From NCBI GenBank assembly GCA_024345305.1, contig BRON01000007.1, forward strand, positions 124,001 to 188,000: 64,000 nucleotides of DNA, given 5' to 3'. Below are positions 33,377-46,104 of the stretch, one piece after another. This DNA is from Mrakia gelida. Its lineage: Eukaryota; Basidiomycota; Tremellomycetes; Cystofilobasidiales; Mrakiaceae. The notes beneath the pieces are model-generated. The model ran no database searches, was not told where the DNA came from, and was given only the letters and a program-made list of their open reading frames with translations. A program made the position numbers and the translations under genes. The stretch's first letter is position 1; each line of letters starts with the position of its first letter.

Positions 33377-33994
33377 CTAAGCCGTGGTGACTCTGTGCTC
33401 ATTTTCCGTATACTTCTTGGGCAGAAGATCACGACTGAAAGATAGCACGTCTTTCCAGGAAGTGTTGGCGAGCTCAAAGTGAGAAAACTTCCTCACCTGC
33501 AACGAGAGAGGCGAGGTCAGCCCTCCGAGCTTGAGCTCGACTGCCTGAGCCTCGATGTAGCTTTCCTGCTGGGAATCTGACCTTGATAAGCCAGAAGATG
33601 CAATCCCGATAGGTCCCAGTTCCATAAGAGAAGATCCATGTCCCCTACGAAGAGGTAGAGACGAGAAGGGACGAGGAAAAGAAGCTCGAGGGAGGAGGTG
33701 AAAGACGCGATCTTTGAACTCGAGCTCGCAGAGCCCAAAAGATGAGCTTTTTCGAAGGATCTTTGACGGGAGATTGGGAAGGTGGAAGATAGTGACCTGC
33801 TGACCTCCTATTCTTCGAGAATAAGTAGAAGGAGCGAGAGGAGAGGAGGGTTGAAGAGCTCTGAGGTCGTCGGCGAAAGTCCCGACACGTGCGAGTGAAG
33901 CTTTCCTCCCCTCCTGCCTCATCCCTCGGCTGAGATGAAACGGCGAGCTGGCAGATGGGAGGATGTAGGGCTGTAGATGAAGTCTAGTCGACAA
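33377..33994 (-). CDS. Small protein gene, 3' exons clear, 5' part unresolved
   Basis: Not recognised. Two 3' exons are well supported on the - strand. Exon 33644-33582 gives GTWIFSYGTGTYRDCIFWLIK. An intron with GTCAGA, GGCTGACC and TTGCAG follows. Exon 33496-33377 gives VRKFSHFELANTSWKDVLSF and ends ENEHRVTTA plus TAG. Phases agree. Upstream, a continuous frame to 33994 is open, but the exon limits and start are unclear. The product is aromatic-rich and could have one membrane segment (RDCIFWLIK is too short to be sure). It could also be read as an unspliced 205-codon ORF, which would discard the canonical intron. It lies just before the flavoenzyme start and in opposite orientation to GLT1. 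Confidence 0.4.
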   Translation of the reverse strand: MSTRLHLQPYILPSASSPFHLSRGMRQEGRKASLARVGTFADDLRALQPSSPLAPSTYSRRIGGQQVTIFHLPNLPSKILRKSSSFGLCELEFKDRVFHLLPRASFPRPFSSLPLRRGHGSSLMELGPIGIASSGLSRSDSQQESYIEAQAVELKLGGLTSPLSLQVRKFSHFELANTSWKDVLSFSRDLLPKKYTENEHRVTTA

Positions 33995-34320
33995 CTTTCC
34001 TTATCGGTGTTTGTTTTGGACGGAGGAGAGGAACGAGCGAGTAGGAACGAAGGAGTTGAAATCGGAAACTCGACAGGCTTGACCTCCTCTTCCTTCCCTC
34101 CTCCTTCTCCCATCCCTCACCCTTTCATCCCCGCCCAAAGAGAAGAACATCGAAGCCCTCTCGCCTTCGTCAACAGTCTTCGCTTCCCCCCTCCCCTCTC
34201 TCCGTATCTTTCCACGTACGGAACCCACCCTAACAAAAGGCCGAGAGTCAACAACCTCCCCACACTCGTCCATCGATCCCCTCCCAACTCGCTGCCTTCT
34301 TACTCGTCCAGACGAGAGAA
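33995..34320 (+). promoter_or_regulatory. GLT1 upstream region and leader
   Basis: About 325 bp before the GLT1 ATG. The last 250 bp are strongly pyrimidine rich on the + strand (CCTCCTTCC blocks), the usual leader style in this genome. No clear TATA box or GATA-factor cluster stands out. Confidence 0.4.
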
Positions 34321-37300
34321 ATGGACACCACCCCTTCCAACAACAACCCAACCACCAACGACATCACTCCTACCCCTCCCATCATCGATCACCATCAACT
34401 CCTACGAGACAAGTACGCTCTTCCCTCCTCGTCCTACGCGGAGAACTACTCGGCCGAAGACGAGCTCGACGAGGACTTCAACGTAGGCATTGAGCATGTA
34501 AAGATGGATCAGTCCTCCTGGGCTGCAGGGCTCCCTGAGGCTCAAGGGCTCTACGATCCTGAGAACGAGAAGGATGTGAGTTTCCAGCGGCAAAGGAAGC
34601 AAAGAAGTGAAGGGAGGAAGAGGAGAGCTGACCTCTTTCGTTCTCTTCGCTTCCTCTCGCTCTCCCTCGTCGTCCCTTTCTTCCTCGCCAGGCTTGTGGA
34701 GTCGGATTCGTCTGTCACATCAAGGGAAAGGAGTCTCACAAGATCATCTCTGATGCTAGAAGGTCAGGCCAATCTCATCTCTCCCCGGTCAAACACAATC
34801 CCAAGACCAACCCGACCTGACTCCCTTCTCTCCAATCATTCCTTCGCTCTCTCCCTCTCTCCTTCGCCTGCCCATCTCGCTCTCGCCACCTCTCTGCAAC
34901 GACTTCATGCTCGAATTAACAGCTTGATGTGCAACCTGACCCACCGAGGTGCTAGTAAGTCCACCGGAATCTATCGGAACTTCTTGCAGCGGTAGAACTT
35001 GAGCTTGGACGCTCGGGAGGGGAGGGCAGGGCTGGACTTCGAATCGAATTCGAAGCCCTCTCTCCATCTCGCTCTTCTTCCTTCCCGGATCTGATCTGAC
35101 CTCGGTCTCGTTCTTTCAACCCTCTCAGCCGGAGCCGATGCTCGAGATGGAGACGGAGCAGGAATCATGACCGGAATCCCTCACGCCTTCTTCCTTCGCG
35201 AGTCCACCCACGTTATGACCGCGACGCTCCCTGAGCCTGGAAAGTACGCCGTAGGAAACCTCTTCTTCAGCCCCAAGGACGACCAGCTCACTCGAGAGAC
35301 TCAAGACACCTTCACCAACATCGCCGACGGACTTGGACTCAGGGTCCTCGGATGGCGAGAGGTTCCTTGCGACGGATCGATCCTCGGACCGTCGTCGAGC
35401 TCGAAGGAGCCTAGGATCCTGCAGCCTTTCGTCGTTCTGAGGGAGCACTACGGAGATGGAGATGAGAGCAAGGAGGGACGATGGGACGAGAAGAGATTCG
35501 AGAGGCAGCTTTACGTGTTGAGGAAGCACTCGACTCACACGCTGTGAGTTCTATCTTCCCGTTCGCGGTTCGACCCGTCGATCTCCCGCTCACTCTCGTC
35601 TCGTTTTGCACCCTCAGCGCCCACACCAAGTGGTTCTACATCTGCTCTCTCGCTACCCGAAACATCGTCTACAAGGGACAGCTCTCTCCTCCTCAAGGTT
35701 CGTTCTCGGATGGAATCCGCCTTCTCGATTCGACGCGTCTTCCCTCGCTGACTCCCTTTCTCGCTCTTTCCACCAGTCTACAACTACTTCCACGACCTCA
35801 ACCACGTCCTCTACGCTTCCCACTTCGCCATGGTCCACTCTCGATTCTCCACTAACACTTTCCCGTCCTGGGATCGAGCTCGTTCGTCGCCTCCCTTCGT
35901 TCACCTCTTCCTTACATATCTTTCGAACTGATCTCGGCTTCCTTGATCCCCATCTCCTCACAGAACCAATGCGATGGGCCGCTCACAACGGAGAGATCAA
36001 CACCGTCCGAGGAAACAAGAACTGGATGCGAGCTCGAGAGGGAGTCCTCAAGTCTGGAAACTTCGGTCCCGAGCTCGAGCTGCTCTACCCCATCATCGAG
36101 TCTGGAGGATCCGACTCAGCTGCGTTCGATAACGTTCTGGAGCTTCTCGTCGTCAACGGAGTTCTCACTCTCCCCGAGGCCGTCATGATGCTCGTCCCTG
36201 AGGCCTGGCAGAACAACGACGCCATGGAGCCCGAGAAGAAGGTGAGTCGCTCGTCCGCGTCGCTTTTCGCTCGTTTGTCTTCGAGTCTTTCGCTTCTGCG
36301 TGCCCTTGAACTGACTCGAATATTCGTGCTCGCTTTTATTTTCCGACTGATCAGGCTTTCTACCGATGGGCTGCTTGCTTGATGGAGCCTTGGGACGGAC
36401 CTGCTCTCTTCGCTGTGAGTCGCGTCTCCCTTCCCTCCTTTGCGCTTTGAGAGCTCGATGGAAGCTGACTGTGTGTACCCCTTCTTCTCTCCTAGTTCTC
36501 CGATGGCCGGTGCGTCTTCTCACTCGCGTTTCCTCCGCCCCTCGTCCCGTTTCGAAGCTCACCCACCTCTGCTCTCGCCTCTTCCTCCCCTCTCGCAGAT
36601 ACTGTGGAGCCAACCTCGATCGAAACGGACTTCGACCCTGCCGATACGTCGTTACTTCGGACGACATCATGGTCTGCGCTTCCGAGGTCGGAGCTCTCTT
36701 CATCGAGCCTTCGAAGGTCATCGCTAAGGGACGACTGAAGCCAGGACGAATGCTGCTCGTCGATACCGTCGAAGGAAGGATCGTCGACGACAGGGAGCTC
36801 AAGATGACCACTTCCAAGAAGAGGAACTTCCAGAGTTGGCTCGACTCCAACCTCCTCAGGATGCCTTCGATCGTCAGGAAGGTTCAGAGGACCGTCGACC
36901 TCCGAATGCGACTCGACAACACTCCTCTCTCGACCGATCCCGTCCTCCTCACCTTCGGATACACCGTCGAGCAGCTCTCGTTGTTGATGCTTCCTATGAT
37001 CTCGGATGGAAAGGAGGTCAGTCCACTTCCCTGAGAGCGAAAATCGTCGCGTTCGGGAAGCTGATCTTCGTTTTTCGTCGCGTCGAAACTCAGGCTCTCG
37101 GATCGATGGGAAACGATGCTCCTCTCGCCTGCATGGCCAACTCGGCTCGAATCATCTACGACTACTTCCGACAGCTCTTCGCTCAGGTCACCAACCCTCC
37201 CATCGATCCCATTCGAGAGGCGATGGTCATGTCGCTCGAGTCGGTGAGTTCTCGTTTCCTCGTCTTCCCTCGCGCCTCCCCTCGCTGACCCCTTGCCTTT

Positions 37301-40300
37301 TCCTCCTCTCCAGTACGTCGGACCCGAAGGAAACCTCCTCGACGTTGGACCCGAGCAGTGTAACCGAATCGTCCTTCCTTCTCCAATCCTAACCATCGAG
37401 GAAATGAACGCTATGAAGAACATCCACCTCGCTCAAGCCGGATGGAAGACCAAGCTCATCGACATCACCTTCGCCAAGTCCGAGGGTCTTCCTGGCTACC
37501 GAGCTGCTCTCGAGCGAGTTCGAGTCGAGGCTGAGCAGGCTATCGAGGATGGTTTCAAGATCATCGTGCTCTCGGATCGAACGATCGGACCTGATAGGGT
37601 TCCTCTCTCGGCTTTGATCGCTTGTGGAGGTCAGCGACGCGTCTCTTTGCTTTCACTCCCGATCCTCCCTCGCTGAATCCTCTCCTTTTCTTCTCAGGTG
37701 TGCATCATCATCTCGTCAACCAGAAGAAGAGGGCCAAGGTCGCCTTGATGGTCGAGACTGGAGAGGTGAGTAATTTCGAGTCGCTCAAATCCGAATCGTC
37801 CTCTCGTCGACTGACCGAGCTTCCTCTCCCTTCTGCCAGGCTCGAGAAGTTCACCACCTGTGTGTTCTCATCGGATACGGAGCCGATGCCGTCTGCCCTT
37901 ACTTGATGATGGAGGTGATCGCTAAGGTCGCTCGAGAGGGTCTGTGAGTACATCGTTCGTCTTCTCCTTCGACGCTAGGTCTCACAGTTTCTGACGCCAC
38001 TTCGTTCTTCCCTTCTCTCAGTATCAAGGGAGATCAGTCCGCCGAGGAGCTCCTGGACAACTACCGATACGCTACGGATAACGGAATCCTCAAGATCATG
38101 TCCAAGATGGGAATCAGCACCATTCAGTCCTACAAGGGAGCTCAGGTTCGTCTTCCCAGTCACTCGCGACGTCTCGCGTCGACTTCGAGTCACAACGTCT
38201 CTCCCTGCAAAGTTGCTGAACCCTTTCCCGTATCTTCTTGCCCTCACAGATCTTTGAGGCTCTGGGTCTTCACGAGGAGGTCATCGATCTCTGCTTCCGA
38301 GGAACCGCGTCGCGAGTTTCAGGAGCCACCGTTAGTCTTTCTCTCGTCTTCGGATCTCGAGAACGACCCAAGACTGAACCGCCTTCTCTTTCTCTCGCTC
38401 TCTCCTTTTCTCCAGTTCGACCTTCTCGCTATGGACGCCTTCGAGTTCCACGAGCGAGCCTGGCCTTCGAAGAACTCGGTCCTCCCTCCTGGACTGCCTG
38501 AGAGCGGAGAGTACCACTGGAGAGCCGGAGGAGAAGCCCACATCAACGACCCCGCCGGAATCGCCAGCCTGCAGGACGCCGTTCGAGAGAAGAACCAGAC
38601 CGCCTACGACGCTTACTCGAAGAACGCTCACGAGCAGGTCAAGGCTGTCACGCTCCGAGGACTTCTCGACTTCGACTACTCGTCCGCGACTCCCATCCCC
38701 ATCGATCAGGTCGAGCCTTGGAACGAGATCGTCCGTCGGTTCGTTACCGGTGCTATGTCGTACGGTGAGTGCTTCAGATCTTCTTCCTTCTTTCGACGAC
38801 CAAGACGAAGCGACGCGTTTTCGAAACGTTCGAGCTGACTCCTCTCTCCCTCTCGCGATCCCCTCATCCTCTCCTTCCTTCTTACCCATCGCATCCCTCG
38901 TCTCGACTTCTCCAGGATCCATCTCGATGGAGTCTCACTCCGCCATCGCCGTCGCCATGAACCGACTCGGAGGAAAGTCCAACACCGGAGAAGGAGGAGA
39001 GGACGCCGAGAGGTCGAACATCCTTCCCAACGGGGACACCATGCGATCCGCCATCAAGCAGGTTGCCTCTGGTCGATTCGGAGTCACCTCGAACTACCTT
39101 GCCGATGGTAAGTTTGCTCTTGTTCTGATTTGACGCGAGAGCGACTCGAAACGAAGCTGACTTGTTTGGTTTGTCCCCTCGCCTCGTGTCCGAACAGCCG
39201 ACGAGCTTCAGATCAAGATGGCTCAGGGAGCTAAGCCTGGAGAGGGAGGAGAGCTTCCCGGTTACAAGGTCTCGCAGTCTATCGCTCGAACTAGACACTC
39301 GACCGCTGGGTGCGTCCTTCATCCCCTTTGACGTGCTTCACGGCCCGTCGCTGACGAGATCTCTCTTCCCTTCTGCCTCTCGCAGTGTCGGACTCATCTC
39401 CCCTCCTCCTCACCACGATATCTACTCGATCGAGGATCTCAAGCAGCTCATCTACGATCTCAAATGGTCAGTCATCCTCGTCTCTCGTAGCTATTCCGTT
39501 TAGACTCTCGATTTGCCTCCGCAGTCGCCCTGCCGTCTCCCCCCTTCTCTCTCCTTCTCTCTCCTCCCTCTTCGCCGTCTCACCCTCAACTATAGCAGCA
39601 GGCGACCCCAGAGCACTGCGGTGGTCGATAGTGAGGTTTTCGCAAGCAAAAACTTCGAATCTGACTCTTCGTCCTCGTCCCCGCTCGTTTTCAGCTCAAA
39701 CCCTCGAGCTCGAGTCTCTGTCAAGCTCGTTTCGGAGGTTGGAGTCGGTATCGTCGCCTCTGGAGTCGCCAAGGCTCGAGCAGACCATATTCTCATCTCT
39801 GGACACGACGGAGGAACCGGAGCTAGCAGGTACGAGAAGGGGATTCTTCGGTCCGCGCATCGAGTCGTCCGCTCGAAATTGACGATTTCCTCTTCCTCCT
39901 ATCGCGTTGGGGATTTTTCCTAGATGGACGTCGATAAAGTACGGAGGCCTTCCTTGGGAATTGGGGCTCGCTGAGACCCACCAGACGCTGGTGATCAACA
40001 ACCTTCGAGGACGAGTGACCGTCCAAACCGATGGGCAAATCCGAACTGGACGAGACGTCGCTATTGCGTGTCTTCTCGGAGCTGAGGAGTGGGGGTTCGC
40101 TACGACTCCTCTCATCGCTATGGGTTGCATCATGGTAAGTCGTCCTCGAGTTCTCGGGGACGGGGAGAGGGAGGAAGAAGAGCGGACGACGAGACGACGC
40201 GCTTCAACGGCTGACCTTCTTCTTTCCCCTCTTCTTTAATTCCGAACCCCCTCTGTCCCCTCAAAGATGAGGAAATGTCATCTCAACACGTGCCCTGTCG

Positions 40301-43300
40301 GGATCGCCACTCAGGTTAGTCGAAACACGAGTTCTTGGGGTAAACTTTCCGTTCGATCGCGCATCGCTCATCTTCGCCCTTCTCTTCCTCGTCTCGCCAC
40401 ACAGGATCCTCTTCTTCGAGCCAAGTTCTCCGGACAGCCAGAGCATGGTTAGTGAAGACTTTGAGGCATCTATACCCCCACGAAGCTGGTGCTGACGAGT
40501 TCCCGTTCCTGACTCTTCGCCGCGCGCAGTCATCAACGTGAGTCTTTGGTTCTTTCCTCGCGCTCTTCCTTTCTCGTTCCTCGGCGAGCTCACCTCTCGC
40601 GTTCTGCCTCTGCCCACTCTCAGTTCTTCTACTACATCGCCGAGGAGCTTCGAGGCATCATGGCTCAGCTTGGTTTCAGGGTGAGTCGAACTTCATCCTC
40701 CGGCTTCAAGCCGTCGCCCTTCGCGACGCATCATGAACTGACCCTCGTCCTGTCTTTCCTCTTCAGACGATCAACGAGATGGTTGGGTGAGTTCGCGAAG
40801 CGTTTTCACCAAGCTATAGAGCGCTCGCTGACCCCTCTCGTTCTACCAGACACTCCGAGCTGCTCAAAGTCGACGGGTCTCTTCGAACCAAAAAGACCGA
40901 GCTCCTCGACCTCTCCTCCATGCTCAAGCCCGCTCACGAGATGCGACCCGGAGCTGCTACTCACCGAGTCCGAAACCAAGACCACAAGCTTCATCTCCGT
41001 CTCGATAACATGTTCATCGACGAGGTTCGTTGGTTTCCCTCCTTCGATTCTTGCTCGTACCGTCGCTGACACGGACCTCCTTTCCTTTCCTCCCTCCAGG
41101 CTGAGCCCGCCATTCAACAAGGTCTTCCCGTCGAGATCGACTGCGAGGTAGTCAACACCGATCGAGCACTCGCTACTACTCTCTCCTACAAGGTCTCCAA
41201 GAAGTACGGGGAGGAGGGTTTGCCTCGAGACACCATCAGGATCCGAATGAAGGGATCGGCCGGTCAGTCGCTTGGAGCCTTCCTCGCTCCTGGGATCACC
41301 ATCGAGCTCGAAGGAGATGCCAACGACTACGTCGGAAAGGGACTCTCTGGAGGTCGCCTCATCGTCTTCCCTCCAAAGGAGTCGCCCTTCAAGGTGAGTT
41401 TCCTCGCGTCGTCGACCCCTGAGACCCCTGAGCCTGGACTCGACCTTGCGCTGACTCGTTTCCCGCCCTCTGCTGCCTCGACCATATCTAGGCTGAGGAG
41501 AACGTCATCATCGGAAACGTGAGTCCTCCTCTCCTCTGTTTTGCACTCGCGTCCGCTCGCCGGACCCTTCGCTGAGTTTTCCGCCTCTTTCTTCCTCCTC
41601 TCCTCGACAGGTCGCCCTCTACGGAGCTACCTCTGGATCTGCCTTCTTCCGCGGAGTCGCCGCCGAGCGATTCGCCGTTCGAAACTCTGGAGCTCTCGCC
41701 GTCTGTGAGGGAGTTGGAGACCATGGTTGTGGTTCGTCGAGACTCGCTCGATCTGTCTCGCCTCGCTCCCCTCGCTCGAGCTGACCTGCCTTCCTTTTTC
41801 GCATTCATCGCAACAGAATACATGACTGGAGGAAGGGTAGTCGTTCTCGGTACTACTGGACGAAACTTCGCTGCTGGAATGAGTGGAGGCGAGTCTTCTA
41901 CTCTCGACACGTCGTTTGGTGACGTTTCTTTCGCTGACTCGTTTCCTCCCTCCTTCTCGTTTTGCAGGAATCGCCTACGTTCTCGATATGGCTCACACCT
42001 TCGCCGCCAAGGTCAACAAGGAGATGGTCGAGCTCGGGAAGGTCGAGAAGCCTGCCGAGATCGCTGAGCTTCGACAGTTGCTCGAGGACGTGAGTTTCCC
42101 TTTCCCCTTGCCTTCTCGCGATCTGATTCGCTCCCAGACTTGTTCTGACGAGATATGCACTCCTCCTCTATCAGCACCGACACTACACCGGTTCCGAGAT
42201 CGCCGATCGAGTACTGAGGGACTTCCACCACGTGAGCTCTCGTTTCCTTCTTCGTCTCGTTCTCTCGGAACGTAGCTGACCGTTTTCGACCTTTTTTTCG
42301 CTCCAGGTCCTTCCTCTCTTCGTCCGAGTCATGCCCACGGACTACAAGCGAGTCCTCGACGAGCAGGAGGCTCGACTCAAGGAGGAGAGGAAGCGACAGT
42401 CGACCATCGAGCTCGTTCCTTCTCAAACCGCCAGCCAAGTCGATCTCGTCGCTTCTGGTCACGAAGACTTCCTGCTTCCCAAGGAGTCTCTCTCTCGAAC
42501 TCTCAGCTCCCTCTCGCCTCTCGCTACTTCCCGCCACGAGCCCAGCGTGGTGGATCTCGAGGACTCGATGCTCGACGAGAAGACGACTCGAGAGCGGCTC
42601 TCGAAGCTCGACAAGACCAGAGGCTTCATGAAGTACAAGCGACTGAACGAGGCTTACCGACCTCCTCGAAAGAGAGTCAGAGATTGGAAGGAGATCTCGG
42701 TCAGGCTCTCTGAAGCTGAGCTCAAGTACCAGTGAGTCTTCTCGTCCTTCCGCGGTCGAGTTCGAGTCGACCGTTCTTCGAGGCTTTGCTGACCTTCCTC
42801 TCTCCTTTCCTTTCTCGTCAGGTCTGCTCGATGCATGGACTGTGGAGGTGCGTCTCATTAGTTTCGAGAACTTCCTGCGCGAGGGCGAGAGTGGAAGCTG
42901 ACGTTTTCTTTGCTTTTCTTCCCTTTCTTCGCTTCGTCCCCTTCTTCGCTCCATCTACAGTCCCCTTCTGCCAGAGTGACGCTGGATGCCCTATCTCGAA
43001 CGTCATCCCCAAGTGGAACGACCTCGTCTTCAAGGGACAGTGGAAGGACGCTCTCTACAGACTGCTTCTCACCAACAACTTCCCCGAGTGGGTCTACTCC
43101 TGCTTTGATCCTCCTCGCGTCGAGTCTCGAGCTGACCCCCTGCTTTCTCTCTTGCTTCCTCTTTATCAGGTTCACTGGTCGAGTCTGTCCTGCTCCCTGC
43201 GAAGGAGCCTGTGTCCTTGGAATCAACGAGCTTCCCGTCGGAATCAAGAGCATTGGTGAGCAGCAGATCTCGCTCTCGTTCTCGCGACACGTCGAAAGGA

Positions 43301-45300
43301 TCGAGCGTCCGAACTGACGAGTTCGCTCTCCCCGTCTCGTCTCCAGAGTGCGCCATCATCGACAAGGGATTCGAGATGGGTTGGATGGTTCCTAAACCTC
43401 CTGTTACTCGATCTGGCAAGAACGTCGCCGTCATCGGATCCGGTCCTGCTGGTTTGGCTTGCGCCGATCAACTCAACAAGGCTGGTCACTCCGTCACGGT
43501 CTACGACCGAAACGATCGATTCGGAGGACTCCTCATGTACGGTATCCCTAACATGAAGCTCGACAAGGGAATCGTGCAGCGACGAATCGACCTCATGGCC
43601 GCTGAGGGAATCGTGAGTCCTCCATCCTCGTTTTCGACTCTGCATCCTTCGCTGACCTCCCTTCGTCTCCTCCCCACCAGAACTTCGTCGCCAACGCCAA
43701 CATCGGAGTCGATATCGACGCTTCGACCATTCGAGCGCAGTCTGACGCCGTCGTCCTCGCCACTGGAGCGACCTGGCCTCGAGATTTGAAGATCCCGAAC
43801 CGAGACGCCGATGGAGTTCACTTCGCCATGGACTTCCTCCAGGTGAGTCTCGTCCCTCAGTTCTGCTCCCCCTTCCCTTCTCGTATACTGATGGGCTCCA
43901 TCTCATCCCACACAGCTCAACACCGCTTCCCTTCTCGACTCCGAGCACGCGAACGACGCCTACATCAACGCGAAGGGCAAGGACGTTATCGTCATCGGAG
44001 GTGGAGGTGAGTCACTTTCCATGCTCCTAGCTCTTCTCTCTTTCATAGCTGACTCTAACTTCTACACGCCGCCGTCTCAGACACTGGAAACGACTGTATT
44101 GGAACCTCGTTCGTCGTCGTCTCCTCTTCCGCCCTCGCGTTCTCCCTCCTCGCTCCTCGCTGACTTTTCTTTCCTTTCACCTCGATACCACAGGATGCGA
44201 CACGGAGCCAAGTCCGTCACCAACTTCGAGCTTCTCCCTAAGCCTCCTGCGACTCGAGGTGAGTCCTCCCTCTTCACTTTCGAGCTCGACACGTTTCTCG
44301 AGCTGACTTTGTCTTTTCGCTTTTCCAGCCCGAGACAACCCCTGGCCCACCTACCCTCGAGTTTTCCGAGTTGACTACGGTCACGCTGAGGTTGCTAGTC
44401 ACTTCGGTCACGACCCACGAGAAGTGAGCTCGCCGTCGTCTCCACATCGACGCGTCTCTCGGGCTGACCCCCTTTCATTGACTTCTCGTCGTCGCAGTAC
44501 TCGATCTCGACCAAGGATTTCGTCAAGGACGCTAACGGCAAGCTCACCGGACTCAACACTGTCCGAGTCGAGTGGACCAAGGACGCTGGAGGAGCTTGGA
44601 AGATGGAGGAGGTCGTGAGTTCCGTTTCGTCCGTGTCGTCGAAGAGTCTTCGCTGACCCCTCGCGCTTCATTCGTTGTTCTTCCTCTCCTTTTCAGATCG
44701 GATCCGAGAAGTTCTTCCCTGCCGATCTCGTCTTTCTCGCTCTCGGTTTCCTCGGTCCTCAACAGGAGATCATCAAGTCGCTTGACGTCGCCACCGATGG
44801 TCGCTCAAACATCAAAACTCCCAACCTCGTTCGTCCCTCCCTTTCTCTTCTCGTGCTTCTCCTCGTCCCTCCTCGCTGACTCCTTCTCTCGCTTCGCCTC
44901 CACAGAAGTACAGCACCAACGTCGAGGGTGTCTTCGCTGCTGGAGACGTGAGTTTTCAAACCTCGAGCCTCGACTTCGCCACTCTCCGCTGACACCCCTT
45001 CCCTCTTCCTCTCAAACCCCTCAGGCTCGACGAGGACAATCGCTTATCGTTTGGGGGTGAGTCTCCATCCTTTCTTCCCTCCTTCCTCATGCTCCAAGCT
45101 GACTTCGACGTCTTCCTCTCTCCAGAATCCGCGAGGGACGAGGTGCCGCCGTCGACGTCGACCGATACCTCACCGGATCTTCCATCCTCCCCAGCCGAGG
45201 AGGAATTAAGGAGAGGACCTGGGATACCCCTTCTATCGCTTGCAAGAAGGAGCCGGAAGTCAAGGTCGAGGAGCCTGAGACCGTCTCCGTCGAGGCTTAG
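34321..45300 (+). CDS. GLT1: Glutamate synthase [NADH], fused alpha and beta domains
   Basis: Makes two glutamate from glutamine plus 2-oxoglutarate using NADH, the GOGAT half of ammonia assimilation. The ATG at 34321 gives an 86-residue propeptide. Exon 2 begins [12 protein letters not shown], so Cys87 is the expected N-terminal nucleophile after processing. Type-II glutaminase motifs: [55 protein letters not shown]. The central and FMN domain has [12 protein letters not shown]. The 3Fe-4S loop reads [13 protein letters not shown] (from 40276). Then the GXGXG beta-helix, and a beta-subunit-like domain with [27 protein letters not shown] motif [20 protein letters not shown] and NAD(P)H motif [15 protein letters not shown]. 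The stop is at 45298-45300. I trace about 49 exons, all joining in frame; two are only 8 and 14 nt. No truncation seen. Expected to be cytosolic and nitrogen regulated, though no control site is clear. Confidence 0.97.
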
Positions 45301-46104
45301 GCTAGTCTAGGCCCTTTCCTTCTTCGTTCGGAGTCCTCGTCGTCGACGCGTTCTCGTTTTCGTTTCTTTTCACGATCTCTCTTTCTTCTACGTCTCTATC
45401 TTTCTTCTCTCATGGTGCTTTATTTCTTTGTTTGGGTTTCCGTCTCATAATGCCTCTCTGTCTTCTCTATACTTCTCCTCTTTCTCGACTCGACCTGCTT
45501 CGTGTTGAATCTTGATGCTGGTTTTCTCACACCTCAGCCTCTTCTCTTTCCGCTCAAGGGGTCCAGTGCGCTTTTTGGACCCCTCGGCATCTGCTGCTGT
45601 CGATCATCGAACGAGGGAGAGAAGGAGAACCGACGAGCGCTCTGCCAAACGACGACGACGCGTCGCGATCGTCCTTGCCCTTTCTCTCTCTTCTTACCTC
45701 ACCCCGGTCCCTACCGATCTCAGATTTTCACTCTACCTCCTCGAGGTTGACCTCCCTCTCGTTCGACCATCGAAACCCACAGGGAAGAAAATATTCTCTC
45801 ATCTCGGATCTCCTCCTTCCAAGGCCGACGACGCCCCCTCGCGAACTATATCGGGTTCTCTTCTCTCGCTCTCGTTTTCTGGTTTTGCCTCCTAACCATC
45901 AGCAGGAAACGAAAACGTTGGGGATGCTCTGGACGATCTCCTCTTCCTGCCCCACCTCCTACGACACCGCCCTCAGCCCTTTCTAAGCAGAGCAGCCCCA
46001 AAACAAGGCGCCCGACGTTGAGCTCGACAGAAGGACACGACGCTTTCGCTCCCTTCTCCCTTCACCTGCTCCCTCTCTCATCCTTCCCCAACGGTTTCGC
46101 AAGC
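45301..46104 (+). other. GLT1 3' UTR and promoter of the next gene
   Basis: T-rich 3' sequence to about 45500, then pyrimidine-rich leader sequence before the ATG at 46105. ORFs here are frame-open only because the strand lacks purines; none is called. Confidence 0.45.

Noticed and set aside
34090..34320. A GATA-factor binding cluster upstream of GLT1
   Set aside because: Only isolated GATC/GATA-like tetramers were seen, no more than expected by chance.
42013..42954. A 313-codon - ORF within GLT1
   Set aside because: Antisense shadow of conserved glutamate synthase exons.
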